From assembly GCF_042665295.1 (NCBI RefSeq), contig NZ_JBHTCO010000010.1:52200-116199 (forward strand): a stretch of DNA of 64,000 nt. The letters run 5' to 3'. Positions within the stretch are counted from its first letter, which is position 1. Each line of letters starts with the position of its first letter. This DNA comes from Scopulibacillus_A cellulosilyticus (GTDB lineage: Bacteria > Bacillota > Bacilli > Bacillales > Sporolactobacillaceae). Below are positions 18,524 through 26,661 of the stretch, in pieces. A program made the position numbers and the translations under genes. The notes under the pieces are model-generated. The model had not been told where the DNA came from, did not search any database, and was given only the letters and a program-made list of their open reading frames with translations.

Positions 18524-19288
18524 TTATCTGACAGGTGTGGCTGCGGACATCTGAAATCCCAGCGAAACTAAATCGCCATTCGTTCCCGGAAGCATCATCA
18601 ATGCACCTGGTTCAATTTTATATCCAGTTTCAATCATCATTTCCCGATAGCTCTCCGGCAATGGGCTTGAGAGCCTTTTTAATTTCATGCCATACGCTTC
18701 ATCCAGTTCGGTTTCAGGCATAATACCCGGCCATTTTTTCGGATTGTCGATCGGACTTGCTAATATTTCATCTGAAATAAAGATGTTTTCAATTAACACA
18801 TGACCGTCAGGGACCTTTAACTCCATTATTCGCTTAACAACCGGTTCAGGATCTTCTCCTGTAAAAGCCCCATCGGTCATATGACAAATTAATGGTGCCG
18901 GGCAATTTTGTAATTGCGGAAGTTCTTGACGCAGAATTTTCTCCGCAGCTGTAAAGGCCTTTGCTGTATCCGTTAAACGCTGCGTTTGAATATTCTCAAG
19001 CGGTTTCATTCTGGCGACTTCATCAATACTTTTAACGCCTCCGAGAACATCAAACACATGATCGCTGTATGCCAAAATTGATATTTTATATCGAGGACTT
19101 AATCTGCTGCCTTTAGTTGATCTAAAAACCATTTGGCGAATGGCAGAATTCAGTGCTGTTGTCACAACATCCATCCGCCTCTTTTGCTCTCCCCCGGCAT
19201 CCATTAATTGGTTCATCGATGCGCTGATGTCCAGTAAATAAATAATATAAGCTGGTGTCTGCTGTGTCGCTTGAATTCGATAATCCAT
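18524..19288 (-). CDS. VWA-domain protein, first gene of the T7SS operon
   Basis: 254 residues, essentially one von Willebrand A domain with an intact metal-ion-dependent adhesion site: DISAS at 20-24, a Thr near 108, and CHMTDGAF (~130). No signal peptide, so it is cytosolic. VWA, PP2C and kinase triads occur in phospho-regulated modules such as TerY-P and in some T7SS-like loci, where VWA proteins act as assembly or binding partners. GGAG lies 9 bases before the ATG. As the first gene after a 490-bp gap, its promoter probably drives the operon down to the motor. Confidence 0.87.
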   Translation of the reverse strand: MDYRIQATQQTPAYIIYLLDISASMNQLMDAGGEQKRRMDVVTTALNSAIRQMVFRSTKGSRLSPRYKISILAYSDHVFDVLGGVKSIDEVARMKPLENIQTQRLTDTAKAFTAAEKILRQELPQLQNCPAPLICHMTDGAFTGEDPEPVVKRIMELKVPDGHVLIENIFISDEILASPIDNPKKWPGIMPETELDEAYGMKLKRLSSPLPESYREMMIETGYKIEPGALMMLPGTNGDLVSLGFQMSAATPVR

Positions 19289-19779
19289 ACTATTCTACTC
19301 CTAAACTTATTAGTTCACTATGTATCTCTTAAAAGTTAATTAATTTTATTGTAAGAAAAAAATAAGAAAAAGTGTAGCTGAAAGTGAATTTTCTTCTGTT
19401 TTTTAAATGATATGATTTTCCCACTTATGTCGTTTATATGCTTTTAATGATAAGGATAATATTCATTTATATTAAAAAGGAACCCATCGTTTGGAATGAT
19501 TTACCACGAACCTGTTCTCGAGTATGTTAATAAAATATACTATCTTATTAATAATTCTTAATAAGAAAAGTACTAACCAATTTTCCTATAAAACTCCTGC
19601 AGAATTTTATAGGAAAATGACAATTGACAACTTTATTAAATTGCTCCCTTATTTCGGGATGTCCTTAAAGTGATTTCGTATTACAGGGGGCATCCCGTTT
19701 TTTCTGATAACTAAAATCATATTTGTCCCCGGTTCATCATAAGCATGAAATAAATATTCAAATGGATGGGGGATTGACC
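19289..19779. other. Divergent intergenic region with two hairpins
   Basis: Contains a perfect 13-bp inverted repeat (TTTTCCTATAAAA / TTTTATAGGAAAA, about 19581-19617) and, 3' of it, a terminator-like hairpin (CGGGATG / CATCCCG, about 19653-19700) followed by TTTTTT on the plus strand. No coding frame between the T7SS operon start and the plus-strand gene is convincing. Confidence 0.6.
19653..19706 (+). terminator. Orphan rho-independent terminator-like hairpin
   Basis: Arms CGGGATG and CATCCCG with a GC-rich neck, loop about 30 bases, then a run of six T. No plus-strand gene ends upstream, so it may be a leader attenuator of the gene starting at 19780 or the end of a small RNA. Confidence 0.5.
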
Positions 19780-20178
19780 TTGCCCAATACAAGTGATGTC
19801 CAAATCACCGAAAAAATGGTTAGAAGATTTCATGAACTTAATTTAAAAGCAAAAGAAATCGAGGACGAGCTCTCAGAACTTAAAAAGACCTTTAATCTAT
19901 ATTTTGACAATGTACTTGGTGAGAATGCCAAAGGCGAGTCAGAATTTGGTGATTTAAAAGTACAGCGGCAAATACGGAAATCGGAAAAGTTCAATGAAGT
20001 TAAAACGGTAAAAAAACTTGAAGATTTAAATTTGTCGGATTGCATCCAAACAGTAAAAAAACCTGATAAAGAAAAAATTGATGCTGCATTAACTTTAGGT
20101 TTGATTTCCCAAGATGATCTCGAGGAATGTCTTATTAAAAGAATATCTAAAGTTATTGTTGTAAAGAAACAAAACTAG
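19780..20178 (+). CDS. Small coiled-coil protein of unknown function
   Basis: 132 residues from a TTG at 19780 with GATGGGGG 7 bases upstream; an in-frame ATG at 19762 has no ribosome site. Residues about 10-45 form a charged heptad-rich helix (KAKEIEDELSELKK), and the remainder is Lys-rich with a predicted alpha/beta tail ending in IVVKKQ. No signal peptide or membrane segment. No family recognised; small proteins of this look are common in plasmid or phage modules, but nothing around it is phage-like. It ends at a strong terminator. Confidence 0.6.
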   Translation: MPNTSDVQITEKMVRRFHELNLKAKEIEDELSELKKTFNLYFDNVLGENAKGESEFGDLKVQRQIRKSEKFNEVKTVKKLEDLNLSDCIQTVKKPDKEKIDAALTLGLISQDDLEECLIKRISKVIVVKKQN

Positions 20179-20183
20179 ATTTC

Positions 20184-20214
20184 CCCCGGTTGTTATAACA
20201 ATCGGGTTTTTTTT
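20184..20214 (+). terminator. Rho-independent terminator
   Basis: Stem CCCGGTTGTT / AACAATCGGG (one G-U pair) followed by eight T. It ends the 132-residue gene and directly abuts repeat copy B. Confidence 0.9.
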
Positions 20215-20259
20215 GTACGTTAGGAAAGCATAAATTGGCACCAGCCAAGTTTTCTTTAC
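20215..20259 (+). repeat. Dispersed repeat, copy B (short, about 45 bp)
   Basis: GTACGTTAGGAAAGCATAAA at the left end and GCCAAGTTTTCTTTAC at the right end match both ends of the 279-bp copy C, with nearly all the interior missing. It begins directly after a terminator T-run. Confidence 0.65.
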
Positions 20260-20316
20260 TGTAACTCGCTTTGTATTTTTTGTCCGGGACTTTAGAATCA
20301 AAATTGTGCTATGCCA

Positions 20317-20344
20317 TTATCACACTATTCTTTTCGTGTATAAT
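20317..20344 (+). promoter_or_regulatory. Probable sigma-A promoter for the WXG100-like pair
   Basis: TTATCA, 16 bases, TATAAT. It is about 135 bases upstream of the first gene, within an otherwise non-coding stretch of 220 bp. Confidence 0.5.
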
Positions 20345-20478
20345 TATACATAAAAACCCAACTATTTCTTAAATTTCGGTTAAATTTTAATTAAATTGTT
20401 TACAAAATCAATTGAAAACCAACCCTTTCGATTAGGTTATTTGTAATATAACCCGGGTTCAAAAAGGATGGTGAAATT

Positions 20479-20808
20479 TTGAAGTTAGAATATCTAAATC
20501 CTGAGGAATATGAAGACGCGGCAAGAATATTAGAACAAAATATTGATGAACTTCGGGTTGTTGACCAAAGGGTTCATTTTACCGTTTCCTCTTTAGATGA
20601 CTGGCAAACATCAGAAAAGCAGGTATTTATTGAATATCATAAGCGGCTGATCAGCACGATTAGCCAGCAAATCGAATATTTACATAACAAAAGCAGGGAA
20701 CTAAGAATAATGGCTGAGCATATCAGACAAGAAAAGATGCGAGCAAGGATGACGAAACATGGACAATTTGAAAATTATTCCCGCCCATTTAAAGGAAGCG
20801 GCTGGTAA
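20479..20808 (+). CDS. WXG100-superfamily-like small helical protein
   Basis: 109 residues, almost wholly helical, with a Trp in a short break between two helices (SLDDWQTSEKQ), the position of the WXG turn, though the Gly is missing. A basic tail follows. Size and layout fit the small Esx-like or LXG-partner proteins of Firmicute T7SS loci. It starts at a TTG after GGATGGTG and overlaps the next gene by 50 bp. It lies on the opposite strand to, but within 1.2 kb of, the T7SS operon; a role as substrate or partner is inference. Confidence 0.65.
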   Translation: MKLEYLNPEEYEDAARILEQNIDELRVVDQRVHFTVSSLDDWQTSEKQVFIEYHKRLISTISQQIEYLHNKSRELRIMAEHIRQEKMRARMTKHGQFENYSRPFKGSGW

Positions 20809-21019
20809 AATAGAAATTGAAAACAGCGCAGTACAAAATATCAGCCGACGGGTCAATGCTGCAGTTGCCCATTTGCCAATTGGGAGAACGACTGTATCTT
20901 TTGATCATATTACTTCTATTTTATTTAATATGAAAGAAGTTCTTAATAAAACGGCTAATGCTTTTGAAAATGCTGATAAGGAGCACATCAAATCATTGAA
21001 GGATTCAACAATAAAATAG
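20759..21019 (+). CDS. Second small helical Esx-like protein, overlapping the first
   Basis: 86 residues with two helices separated by LPIGRTT and a C-terminal FENAD (Phe-x-x-x-Asp), resembling the secretion signal of WXG100 proteins; there is no Trp. AAGGATG is 7 bases before its ATG, so the frame overlapping the upstream gene is real rather than accidental. With the preceding 109-residue protein it may form a heterodimer, as EsxA/EsxB or LXG-helper pairs do. Function inferred. Confidence 0.6.
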   Translation: MDNLKIIPAHLKEAAGKIEIENSAVQNISRRVNAAVAHLPIGRTTVSFDHITSILFNMKEVLNKTANAFENADKEHIKSLKDSTIK

Positions 21020-21214
21020 AAAACAATAGTCAATAAGTAACGCCTTATAAAAAAGGAATGAGCCTTCACGAACCTTTATACATACAATTGTATTACCATC
21101 GTTTCCCTTGATGCTGCAGGATATATTTTCCCCTTTTTCGGGTATGTTATCATTAACTTATACTTATTTTAAAAATAGCCATTATAGATTTTTGATGAAA
21201 AGTAAAGGAGAAGT

Positions 21215-21874
21215 ATGCTCATGTGGGTAAGGCGGTTGGTATTGACTCTGTGGAATTTTGTTGATCCGATTTATTATTCATTTTCACATTTAAATGATAT
21301 CGGGAAAAACGGGAGAACCAGCGATAATATTTTCAGGGTAAAATTAACCCGATATAAAGGGCGTGATGTAACCTTTTCCGATGGGACTAAAATCAAAAAG
21401 AATGACCTGCTTATTAAAATTCACCTGCACAACGCTCAATTGTTGAAGGAAATGCGTGCATTTAAAAATGATATTCAAAGGATTCTTCACCTATACAAAC
21501 TAACCAAGCAGTCTATGCCGGGTGTGGCAGAATTTATATATGAGCATCCGCTTAGAGAAAACATTAAAGGTATTGTAGGAATTACGATGTTAAACAATGG
21601 GAGCGAAAAATTAGGTTTTGTCAAAGTTGAAATCTCAAGTAAATGTTACAAAGCATTTAAATACATGGCCTTTTTGCCAATCCATTTATTATCAACCTCA
21701 AAAGTTTCTATTTCAAAGCTTAAGAAGCACCCTCCCACTTATTTATTTATGACAAAAAGCACTTTATTGAAGAGATACTTAATTAAAAGTAAGAAAGTGT
21801 ATAACATAGAGAAAAATCCAGCTTTCATGTCTGAAACTAACAATGAGCAGGTACCGGAGCTGGGTGAAATATAA
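21215..21874 (+). CDS. YkoP-like protein of unknown function
   Basis: 219 residues. The N-terminus WNFVDPIYYSFSHLNDIG resembles Bacillus subtilis YkoP-type proteins and the C-terminal region of some polysaccharide-deacetylase-linked proteins, whose role is not established. A beta-rich part with KLTRYKGRDVTFSDGT and a helix-rich half follow; no clear signal peptide. TAAAGGAG precedes ATG codons at 21215 (4 bases) and 21221 (10 bases); either may be used. The gene is alone and ends at a bidirectional terminator. Confidence 0.6.
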   Translation: MLMWVRRLVLTLWNFVDPIYYSFSHLNDIGKNGRTSDNIFRVKLTRYKGRDVTFSDGTKIKKNDLLIKIHLHNAQLLKEMRAFKNDIQRILHLYKLTKQSMPGVAEFIYEHPLRENIKGIVGITMLNNGSEKLGFVKVEISSKCYKAFKYMAFLPIHLLSTSKVSISKLKKHPPTYLFMTKSTLLKRYLIKSKKVYNIEKNPAFMSETNNEQVPELGEI

Positions 21875-21898
21875 AAGCGAGGGTTGTCCCTCGCTTTT
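21873..21898. terminator. Bidirectional terminator between ykoP-like gene and kdgA
   Basis: Perfect 11-bp stem AAAAGCGAGGG / CCCTCGCTTTT with loop TTGT, between convergent genes. Confidence 0.93.
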
Positions 21899-21906
21899 AA
21901 TAATAA

Positions 21907-22572
21907 TTACTGCTGCTTTGCTTCATGATAGGCATTCATATATTGCCTGGCCTTTTCAGTTATGACTTGGTAATCTTTACTTTCACCCAGTCCTTTTGTT
22001 AAATCGGAACCAATACCAACAGCTGCTGCCCCTGCTTTTATCCATTCATGGAGGTTATCTAATGACACGCCTCCGGTCGGCATAATATTCACTTGCGGAA
22101 GCGGTCCTTTAACTGCTTTAATCATACTTGGAGAGAAAGCATTTCCCGGGAATAGTTTAATGATGTCGACACCTAATTCCAATGCGCTTTGCATATCTTG
22201 GATGGTCATTGCCCCAGGCATGACAGGTACACGATACCGGTTACATAACTTTACCGTTTCTTCATTAAGGTTTGGTGAAACGATAAATTCTGCACCATTA
22301 AGGATGGCAGCTCTGGCCGTTTCAGGGTCAAGAACCGTCCCGGCACCAATAATTGCATAATTATCAGCAGTTAAGTCATCACTTTGGAATTCATCTGATA
22401 ACGTTTCAATAGCTTTTAAAGCTTTAGGGACAGTCAGAGTAATTTCAATGACTTTAATACCGCCAAGAATGGCATGTCTTGCTATTTCAATAACCTCTTC
22501 TGCGGAATCTCCGCGGATAACGGCAACAACCCCTGCGTCAACTATATTCTGAATTAACTTTAGCTTTTTCAT
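21907..22572 (-). CDS. kdgA: KDPG/KHG aldolase
   Basis: 221 residues, the usual length. It cleaves 2-keto-3-deoxy-6-phosphogluconate to pyruvate and glyceraldehyde 3-phosphate, the last step of hexuronate breakdown. The Schiff-base Lys139 lies in DIIKLFPG and the general acid/base Glu43 in VIEIT; the phosphate-binding MPTGGV follows. It is the last gene of the gntR-exuT-adh-uxuA-uxuB-kdgK-kdgA operon, 13 bp after kdgK, with a terminator beyond. Confidence 0.95.
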   Translation of the reverse strand: MKKLKLIQNIVDAGVVAVIRGDSAEEVIEIARHAILGGIKVIEITLTVPKALKAIETLSDEFQSDDLTADNYAIIGAGTVLDPETARAAILNGAEFIVSPNLNEETVKLCNRYRVPVMPGAMTIQDMQSALELGVDIIKLFPGNAFSPSMIKAVKGPLPQVNIMPTGGVSLDNLHEWIKAGAAAVGIGSDLTKGLGESKDYQVITEKARQYMNAYHEAKQQ

Positions 22573-22585
22573 GATTCCAGTCCCC

Positions 22586-23533
22586 TTATCTTTCTATATG
22601 ATTGGTTATGCCAAGGGCTTGTTCAACTTGTCTCTTAGTCGGCAGCGCTTCCCAATCCCCGTGAGATTGAATAACCATTGAGCCAATTAAATTGCCAAGT
22701 TTTACTGATTCTTCAAGAGTTTTATTTTCTAAAAGCCCAGTAATAAAACCGGCGCAGAATCCATCGCCCGCTCCGACTGTATCAACAATTTGATCGATTT
22801 TAAAATAAGGTACGCTTGTTAAATTGCCGTCTTGAAAAACATATGTCTTGTTATCTCCGCCCTTTATTATCGAAGGACAAGGGAGTTCTTTTAAATGATT
22901 TAAAATTGTATTAAAATCATCAGTTTCATATAACAATTCCAGTTCATCAAGCCCCGGTAAAAAGATATCAGCTTTTTGTGCAAAGTCCAATAAAACCGGT
23001 CGCGCTTGCTCAATATCCCAAAGTTTAAGACGAAGATTAGGGTCAAAACAAACTTTGACTCCGTGGGATTTAGCGATATCAATAGCTTTAGCAACCGTTT
23101 CACGGCATGAGTCGCTTAGTGCCGGCGTAATGCCAGTGACATGTAAAATTTTTGCATTTTTAATGTACGATTCATTGAGATCTTCCGGTTTCATAAGAGA
23201 TGCAGCTGAATTTTTCCGGTAATAATAAACGGAAGATTTCCCGGAGATAAATTCCCGTATCATAAATCCAGTATTCGCATCCTCGTGAAACTTTACTTCA
23301 GAGACGTCAATACCTTCGCCGCGAAGCACTTTAAAAATATAATGACCGATCGGTTCATCGCCGAGATGCCCAAACCAGCCGACTTGATGCCCAAGACGGG
23401 ATATACCAATGGCAAGATTAGTTTCCGCCCCGCCAAAAGACTTTTCGAATTGTGATGAATTTGCGATTCCCTTTTGGCCTGTCGGCATAAACAGTCCCAT
23501 GGATTCACCAAATGTTATAACTTCAGGTTGCAT
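22586..23533 (-). CDS. kdgK: 2-keto-3-deoxygluconate kinase
   Basis: 315 residues, PfkB/ribokinase family. An N-terminal sugar-binding GG motif (FGGAETNLA, ~33-41) and the C-terminal signature DTVGAGDGFCAGF with catalytic Asp257 are intact. It phosphorylates KDG from the uronate pathway, giving the substrate of the next enzyme, KdgA. A GGAGG site lies upstream of the ATG; the 76-bp gap to uxuB is the largest within the distal operon. Confidence 0.94.
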   Translation of the reverse strand: MQPEVITFGESMGLFMPTGQKGIANSSQFEKSFGGAETNLAIGISRLGHQVGWFGHLGDEPIGHYIFKVLRGEGIDVSEVKFHEDANTGFMIREFISGKSSVYYYRKNSAASLMKPEDLNESYIKNAKILHVTGITPALSDSCRETVAKAIDIAKSHGVKVCFDPNLRLKLWDIEQARPVLLDFAQKADIFLPGLDELELLYETDDFNTILNHLKELPCPSIIKGGDNKTYVFQDGNLTSVPYFKIDQIVDTVGAGDGFCAGFITGLLENKTLEESVKLGNLIGSMVIQSHGDWEALPTKRQVEQALGITNHIER

Positions 23534-23609
23534 AAAAAAAGCCTCCTTTCATATTTCTTAAATTATAAGAACATTGTCTTTGCTTAGATATAAACATTAT
23601 TGAAAAAAA

Positions 23610-24458
23610 TTAAACACCAGAGTAAGCCATAAATCCGCCGTCAACAGGGATTGTTACACCTGTAACGAAACCTGACATGTTCTCATCAACCAACCATAAC
23701 AACGTTCCCAGAAGATCCTCCGGTTTACCAAATCTGCGCATTGGCGTGTGTGAGATGATTTTATGTGATCTCTCTGTTAACGAACCATCTTCATTTGTTA
23801 AAAGCCTTTTATTTTGTTCAGTTAAAAAGAATCCTGGAGCCAGCGCATTGACACGAATGCCCGCGTCCGCCATATGGACAGCTAACCATTGAGTGAAATT
23901 GGTCACTGCCGCTTTAGCAGCGCTGTAAGCAGGGACTTTCGTCATCGGGCTTGGCGCACTCATCGACGACATGTTGATAACAATTGCGCCTTGTTTATTA
24001 ATCATTTTCTTAGTGAAAACTTGAGTCGGGATCAGCGTTCCAAGAATGTTTAAATCAAAGACATGTCCAAATCCTTTTTCATCTAAATCAAAGAAAGACG
24101 TAATATCGTTATCTTCAAGGTCTTCTGCGTTAAAAGTTTCATTGGTTGTTGAACCTTTTGGATGGTTGCCGCCTGCTCCATTTATCAATATATCACAACT
24201 GCCGAATTTTTCACTAACGTTTTTTTCCGCCGCTTTAACACTTTCGCTGTCGGTTACATCACAAGCAACGGCAATTGCCTCGCCCCCGGATTGTTCAATT
24301 TCCTCGACAACCTTTTCCCCTTTTTCAAGATGACGGTTTAAAACAGCGACTTTAACACCCTGTCTTGCAAGCTCCTTTGCCATAGCACTGCATAGGACAC
24401 CGCTGCCGCCTGTAATAACGGCCACTTTACCTTTTAAATTTTCATTTAGACTTAACAT
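23610..24458 (-). CDS. uxuB: SDR-type D-mannonate oxidoreductase (fructuronate reductase)
   Basis: 282 residues, a classical SDR rather than the unrelated long-chain UxuB of E. coli, as in the Bacillus YjmF type. TGGSGVLC (16-23), NGAG (93-96), Tyr178 and Lys182 (YSAAK) are in place. It reduces D-fructuronate to D-mannonate with NAD(P)H. The assignment rests on its fold plus its place between uxuA and kdgK. It starts 2 bp after the uxuA stop, so the genes are coupled. Confidence 0.9.
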   Translation of the reverse strand: MLSLNENLKGKVAVITGGSGVLCSAMAKELARQGVKVAVLNRHLEKGEKVVEEIEQSGGEAIAVACDVTDSESVKAAEKNVSEKFGSCDILINGAGGNHPKGSTTNETFNAEDLEDNDITSFFDLDEKGFGHVFDLNILGTLIPTQVFTKKMINKQGAIVINMSSMSAPSPMTKVPAYSAAKAAVTNFTQWLAVHMADAGIRVNALAPGFFLTEQNKRLLTNEDGSLTERSHKIISHTPMRRFGKPEDLLGTLLWLVDENMSGFVTGVTIPVDGGFMAYSGV

Positions 24459-24459
24459 G

Positions 24460-25524
24460 TTATTTCTCCTGCCTTTCTAAGGAATCCCAAATGCCTAATA
24501 GATACATAATGCCAAGCGCTCTATCATACAGTCCGTAACCAGGCCGGCATTCTTCCCCCCAAATATGTCTGCCGTGATCCGGTCTGATATAACCGGTAAA
24601 ATTGTTTTCATGATAAGCTTTGACAATATCATAAATATCAACTGATCCGTCTGTTGTTCTATGTGATGTTTCGATAAAATCTCCATTTTCGAAGATTTTT
24701 ACATTCCTTATATGACCGAAAGGAATTCTGTCAGCAAAAGTTCTAACCATGTCTGCTGCATCATTATTAGGATTGGCGCCGAGAGAACCGCTGCAAAGCG
24801 TAATGCCATTGTACGGGCTATCAACAAGATCTAGAAATCTTCTAATGTTTTCCTTGTTGGTTATAATGCGCGGCAGCCCAAAAATCGTCCAAGGCGGATC
24901 GTCCGGATGGATGGCCATCTTAATGTCATTAACTTCAGCAACCGGAATAATTTGTTCTAAGAAATACTTCAAGTTATTCCATAGATCTTCCTCTGTGACA
25001 TGCTTGTAAGCTTCAAATAGTTTGGAAAGGTCTTTTAATCTGTCTGGTTCCCAACCGGGCATTGTAAATTTTGGATTGTCAGCAATTTCATGAACCAAAT
25101 CCATCGGGTCGAGATTTTCAACTTTTGCCTTTTCATAGAAAAGAGCCGTTGAGCCGTCTTCATGTTCTTTGTATAAATCGGTCCTTGTCCAATCAAACAC
25201 CGGCATGAAGTTATAACAGATGACTTTAACACCGGCTTTCGCTAACTTTTCAATCGTTTTTTTATAGTTTTCGATATATTTGTCTCTTGTTGGCAGTCCA
25301 AGCTTGATATCTTCATGAACGTTGACACTCTCAACGACATCAATATTGAATCCATATTCATCAGCTTGCTTTTTGACTTCAAGAATTTTATCCATTGGCC
25401 ATTCTTCCCCAGCCGGAACATCATGCAACGCCCAAACGATGCCTTTAACGCCGGGAATTTGCTTAATCTGATCAAGGCTGACGCTGTCATTTCCCTCGCC
25501 GTACCATCTAAATACCATTTCCAC
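24460..25524 (-). CDS. uxuA: Mannonate dehydratase
   Basis: 354 residues, TIM-barrel enzyme that dehydrates D-mannonate to 2-keto-3-deoxygluconate. The N-terminus MEMVFRWYGEGND is the family hallmark, and FMPVFDWTRT and IRPDHGRHIWGEE carry the active-site and metal ligands. The start is GTG at 25524, 8 bases after GGAGG; the upstream TTG at 25539 lies too close to that site and would add five non-conserved residues. Confidence 0.95.
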   Translation of the reverse strand: MEMVFRWYGEGNDSVSLDQIKQIPGVKGIVWALHDVPAGEEWPMDKILEVKKQADEYGFNIDVVESVNVHEDIKLGLPTRDKYIENYKKTIEKLAKAGVKVICYNFMPVFDWTRTDLYKEHEDGSTALFYEKAKVENLDPMDLVHEIADNPKFTMPGWEPDRLKDLSKLFEAYKHVTEEDLWNNLKYFLEQIIPVAEVNDIKMAIHPDDPPWTIFGLPRIITNKENIRRFLDLVDSPYNGITLCSGSLGANPNNDAADMVRTFADRIPFGHIRNVKIFENGDFIETSHRTTDGSVDIYDIVKAYHENNFTGYIRPDHGRHIWGEECRPGYGLYDRALGIMYLLGIWDSLERQEK

Positions 25525-25618
25525 AGTTGATTCCTCCAATAGCCTTTGTATCTCATCATTGATTTATAATATCCACATTATCCACACGTTCACGGGGTTT
25601 GACCCCGTGAACAAACTG

Positions 25619-26638
25619 TTAATTAACTTCTAATACTACTTTTCTGACTTTGTCCGGTTCCGTTTCGATTTGTTCGATGGCTTTGTGAATGTCTTCCAGG
25701 CGGAATTGATGAGTGACGAATGATCCCGCTTGAATTTTCCCTTCATTAAATAATGCAATCACTTCCGGAAATTTATTTGATTGCAACCGCGAGCCAACGA
25801 TTGTTAATTCCTTTCCGGTGATCGGAAGCTGCGGGATTTGTGACGGCTCTTCATTAAAGCCAAGCGTTACGACACGTCCCGCCGCGGAAGTTAATGCGAT
25901 ACAGTCTTCAAATGTTTTGGTGGTACAAACTGCATCAATCGTAACATTGGCACCGTAACCGCCTGTGATTCTATTAATCTCTTCTTTTACATCATCTTTC
26001 ATAGCATTGATAACATAGTCAGCGCCTTGTTCTTTCGCATAAGCAAGCTTATCATCACTTAAGTCAGAAATAATGCAAACGGCGCCTTTCAATTTAGCAA
26101 TCTTTAAAACACTTAAACCAATAGGCCCGGCTCCCATGATGAAGACAATATCTCCTTCTCTGACGTCCCCTCTCCAGTTAGCCTGTGCGCCAATAGTAAA
26201 TGGTTCAACTAAAACTGCCTCTTGCCAATCCAATTGCCCGCTTACCTTGTGAACATTATTTTCAGGAAGAACAAGATATTCCTGGTATCCTCCGTCAATA
26301 TGAACACCATAGACATTTAATTTTTCGCATACATTATTTCTGCCTTTCCTGCACGCATAACATTCGCCGCAAGTTTGAATGGGTTCTAACACAATCTTAT
26401 CTCCCGGAGCTACATTCTTAACATCTGCCCCTATTTCAACAATTTCTCCGGCCACTTCATGACCGATAATTCTTGGATAGGTAGCCATTGGGTTCGTTCC
26501 ATGATAAATATGCATATCCGAACCGCATATCCCGACCATACGCACTTTTACTAAAACCTCGTTGCCGCGTTTAATTTCCGGCATGTCCTTTTCAATGATT
26601 TCTATTTGTCCTGGTTTTACTACTTGAATGGCTTTCAT
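25619..26638 (-). CDS. Zinc-type alcohol dehydrogenase (YjmD-like)
   Basis: 339 residues, medium-chain dehydrogenase. Catalytic zinc ligands Cys38, His60, Glu61 and structural zinc Cys90, Cys93, Cys96, Cys104 are present, as is the Rossmann motif GAGPIGLS (~170). Bacillus exu operons contain a similar gene, yjmD, next to uxuA; it probably oxidises a sugar acid or polyol such as L-galactonate or L-gulonate to feed the same route. Substrate unproven. It follows the transporter gene by 23 bp. Confidence 0.9.
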   Translation of the reverse strand: MKAIQVVKPGQIEIIEKDMPEIKRGNEVLVKVRMVGICGSDMHIYHGTNPMATYPRIIGHEVAGEIVEIGADVKNVAPGDKIVLEPIQTCGECYACRKGRNNVCEKLNVYGVHIDGGYQEYLVLPENNVHKVSGQLDWQEAVLVEPFTIGAQANWRGDVREGDIVFIMGAGPIGLSVLKIAKLKGAVCIISDLSDDKLAYAKEQGADYVINAMKDDVKEEINRITGGYGANVTIDAVCTTKTFEDCIALTSAAGRVVTLGFNEEPSQIPQLPITGKELTIVGSRLQSNKFPEVIALFNEGKIQAGSFVTHQFRLEDIHKAIEQIETEPDKVRKVVLEVN

Positions 26639-26661
26639 TATTATTCCTCCAATTATAAATC

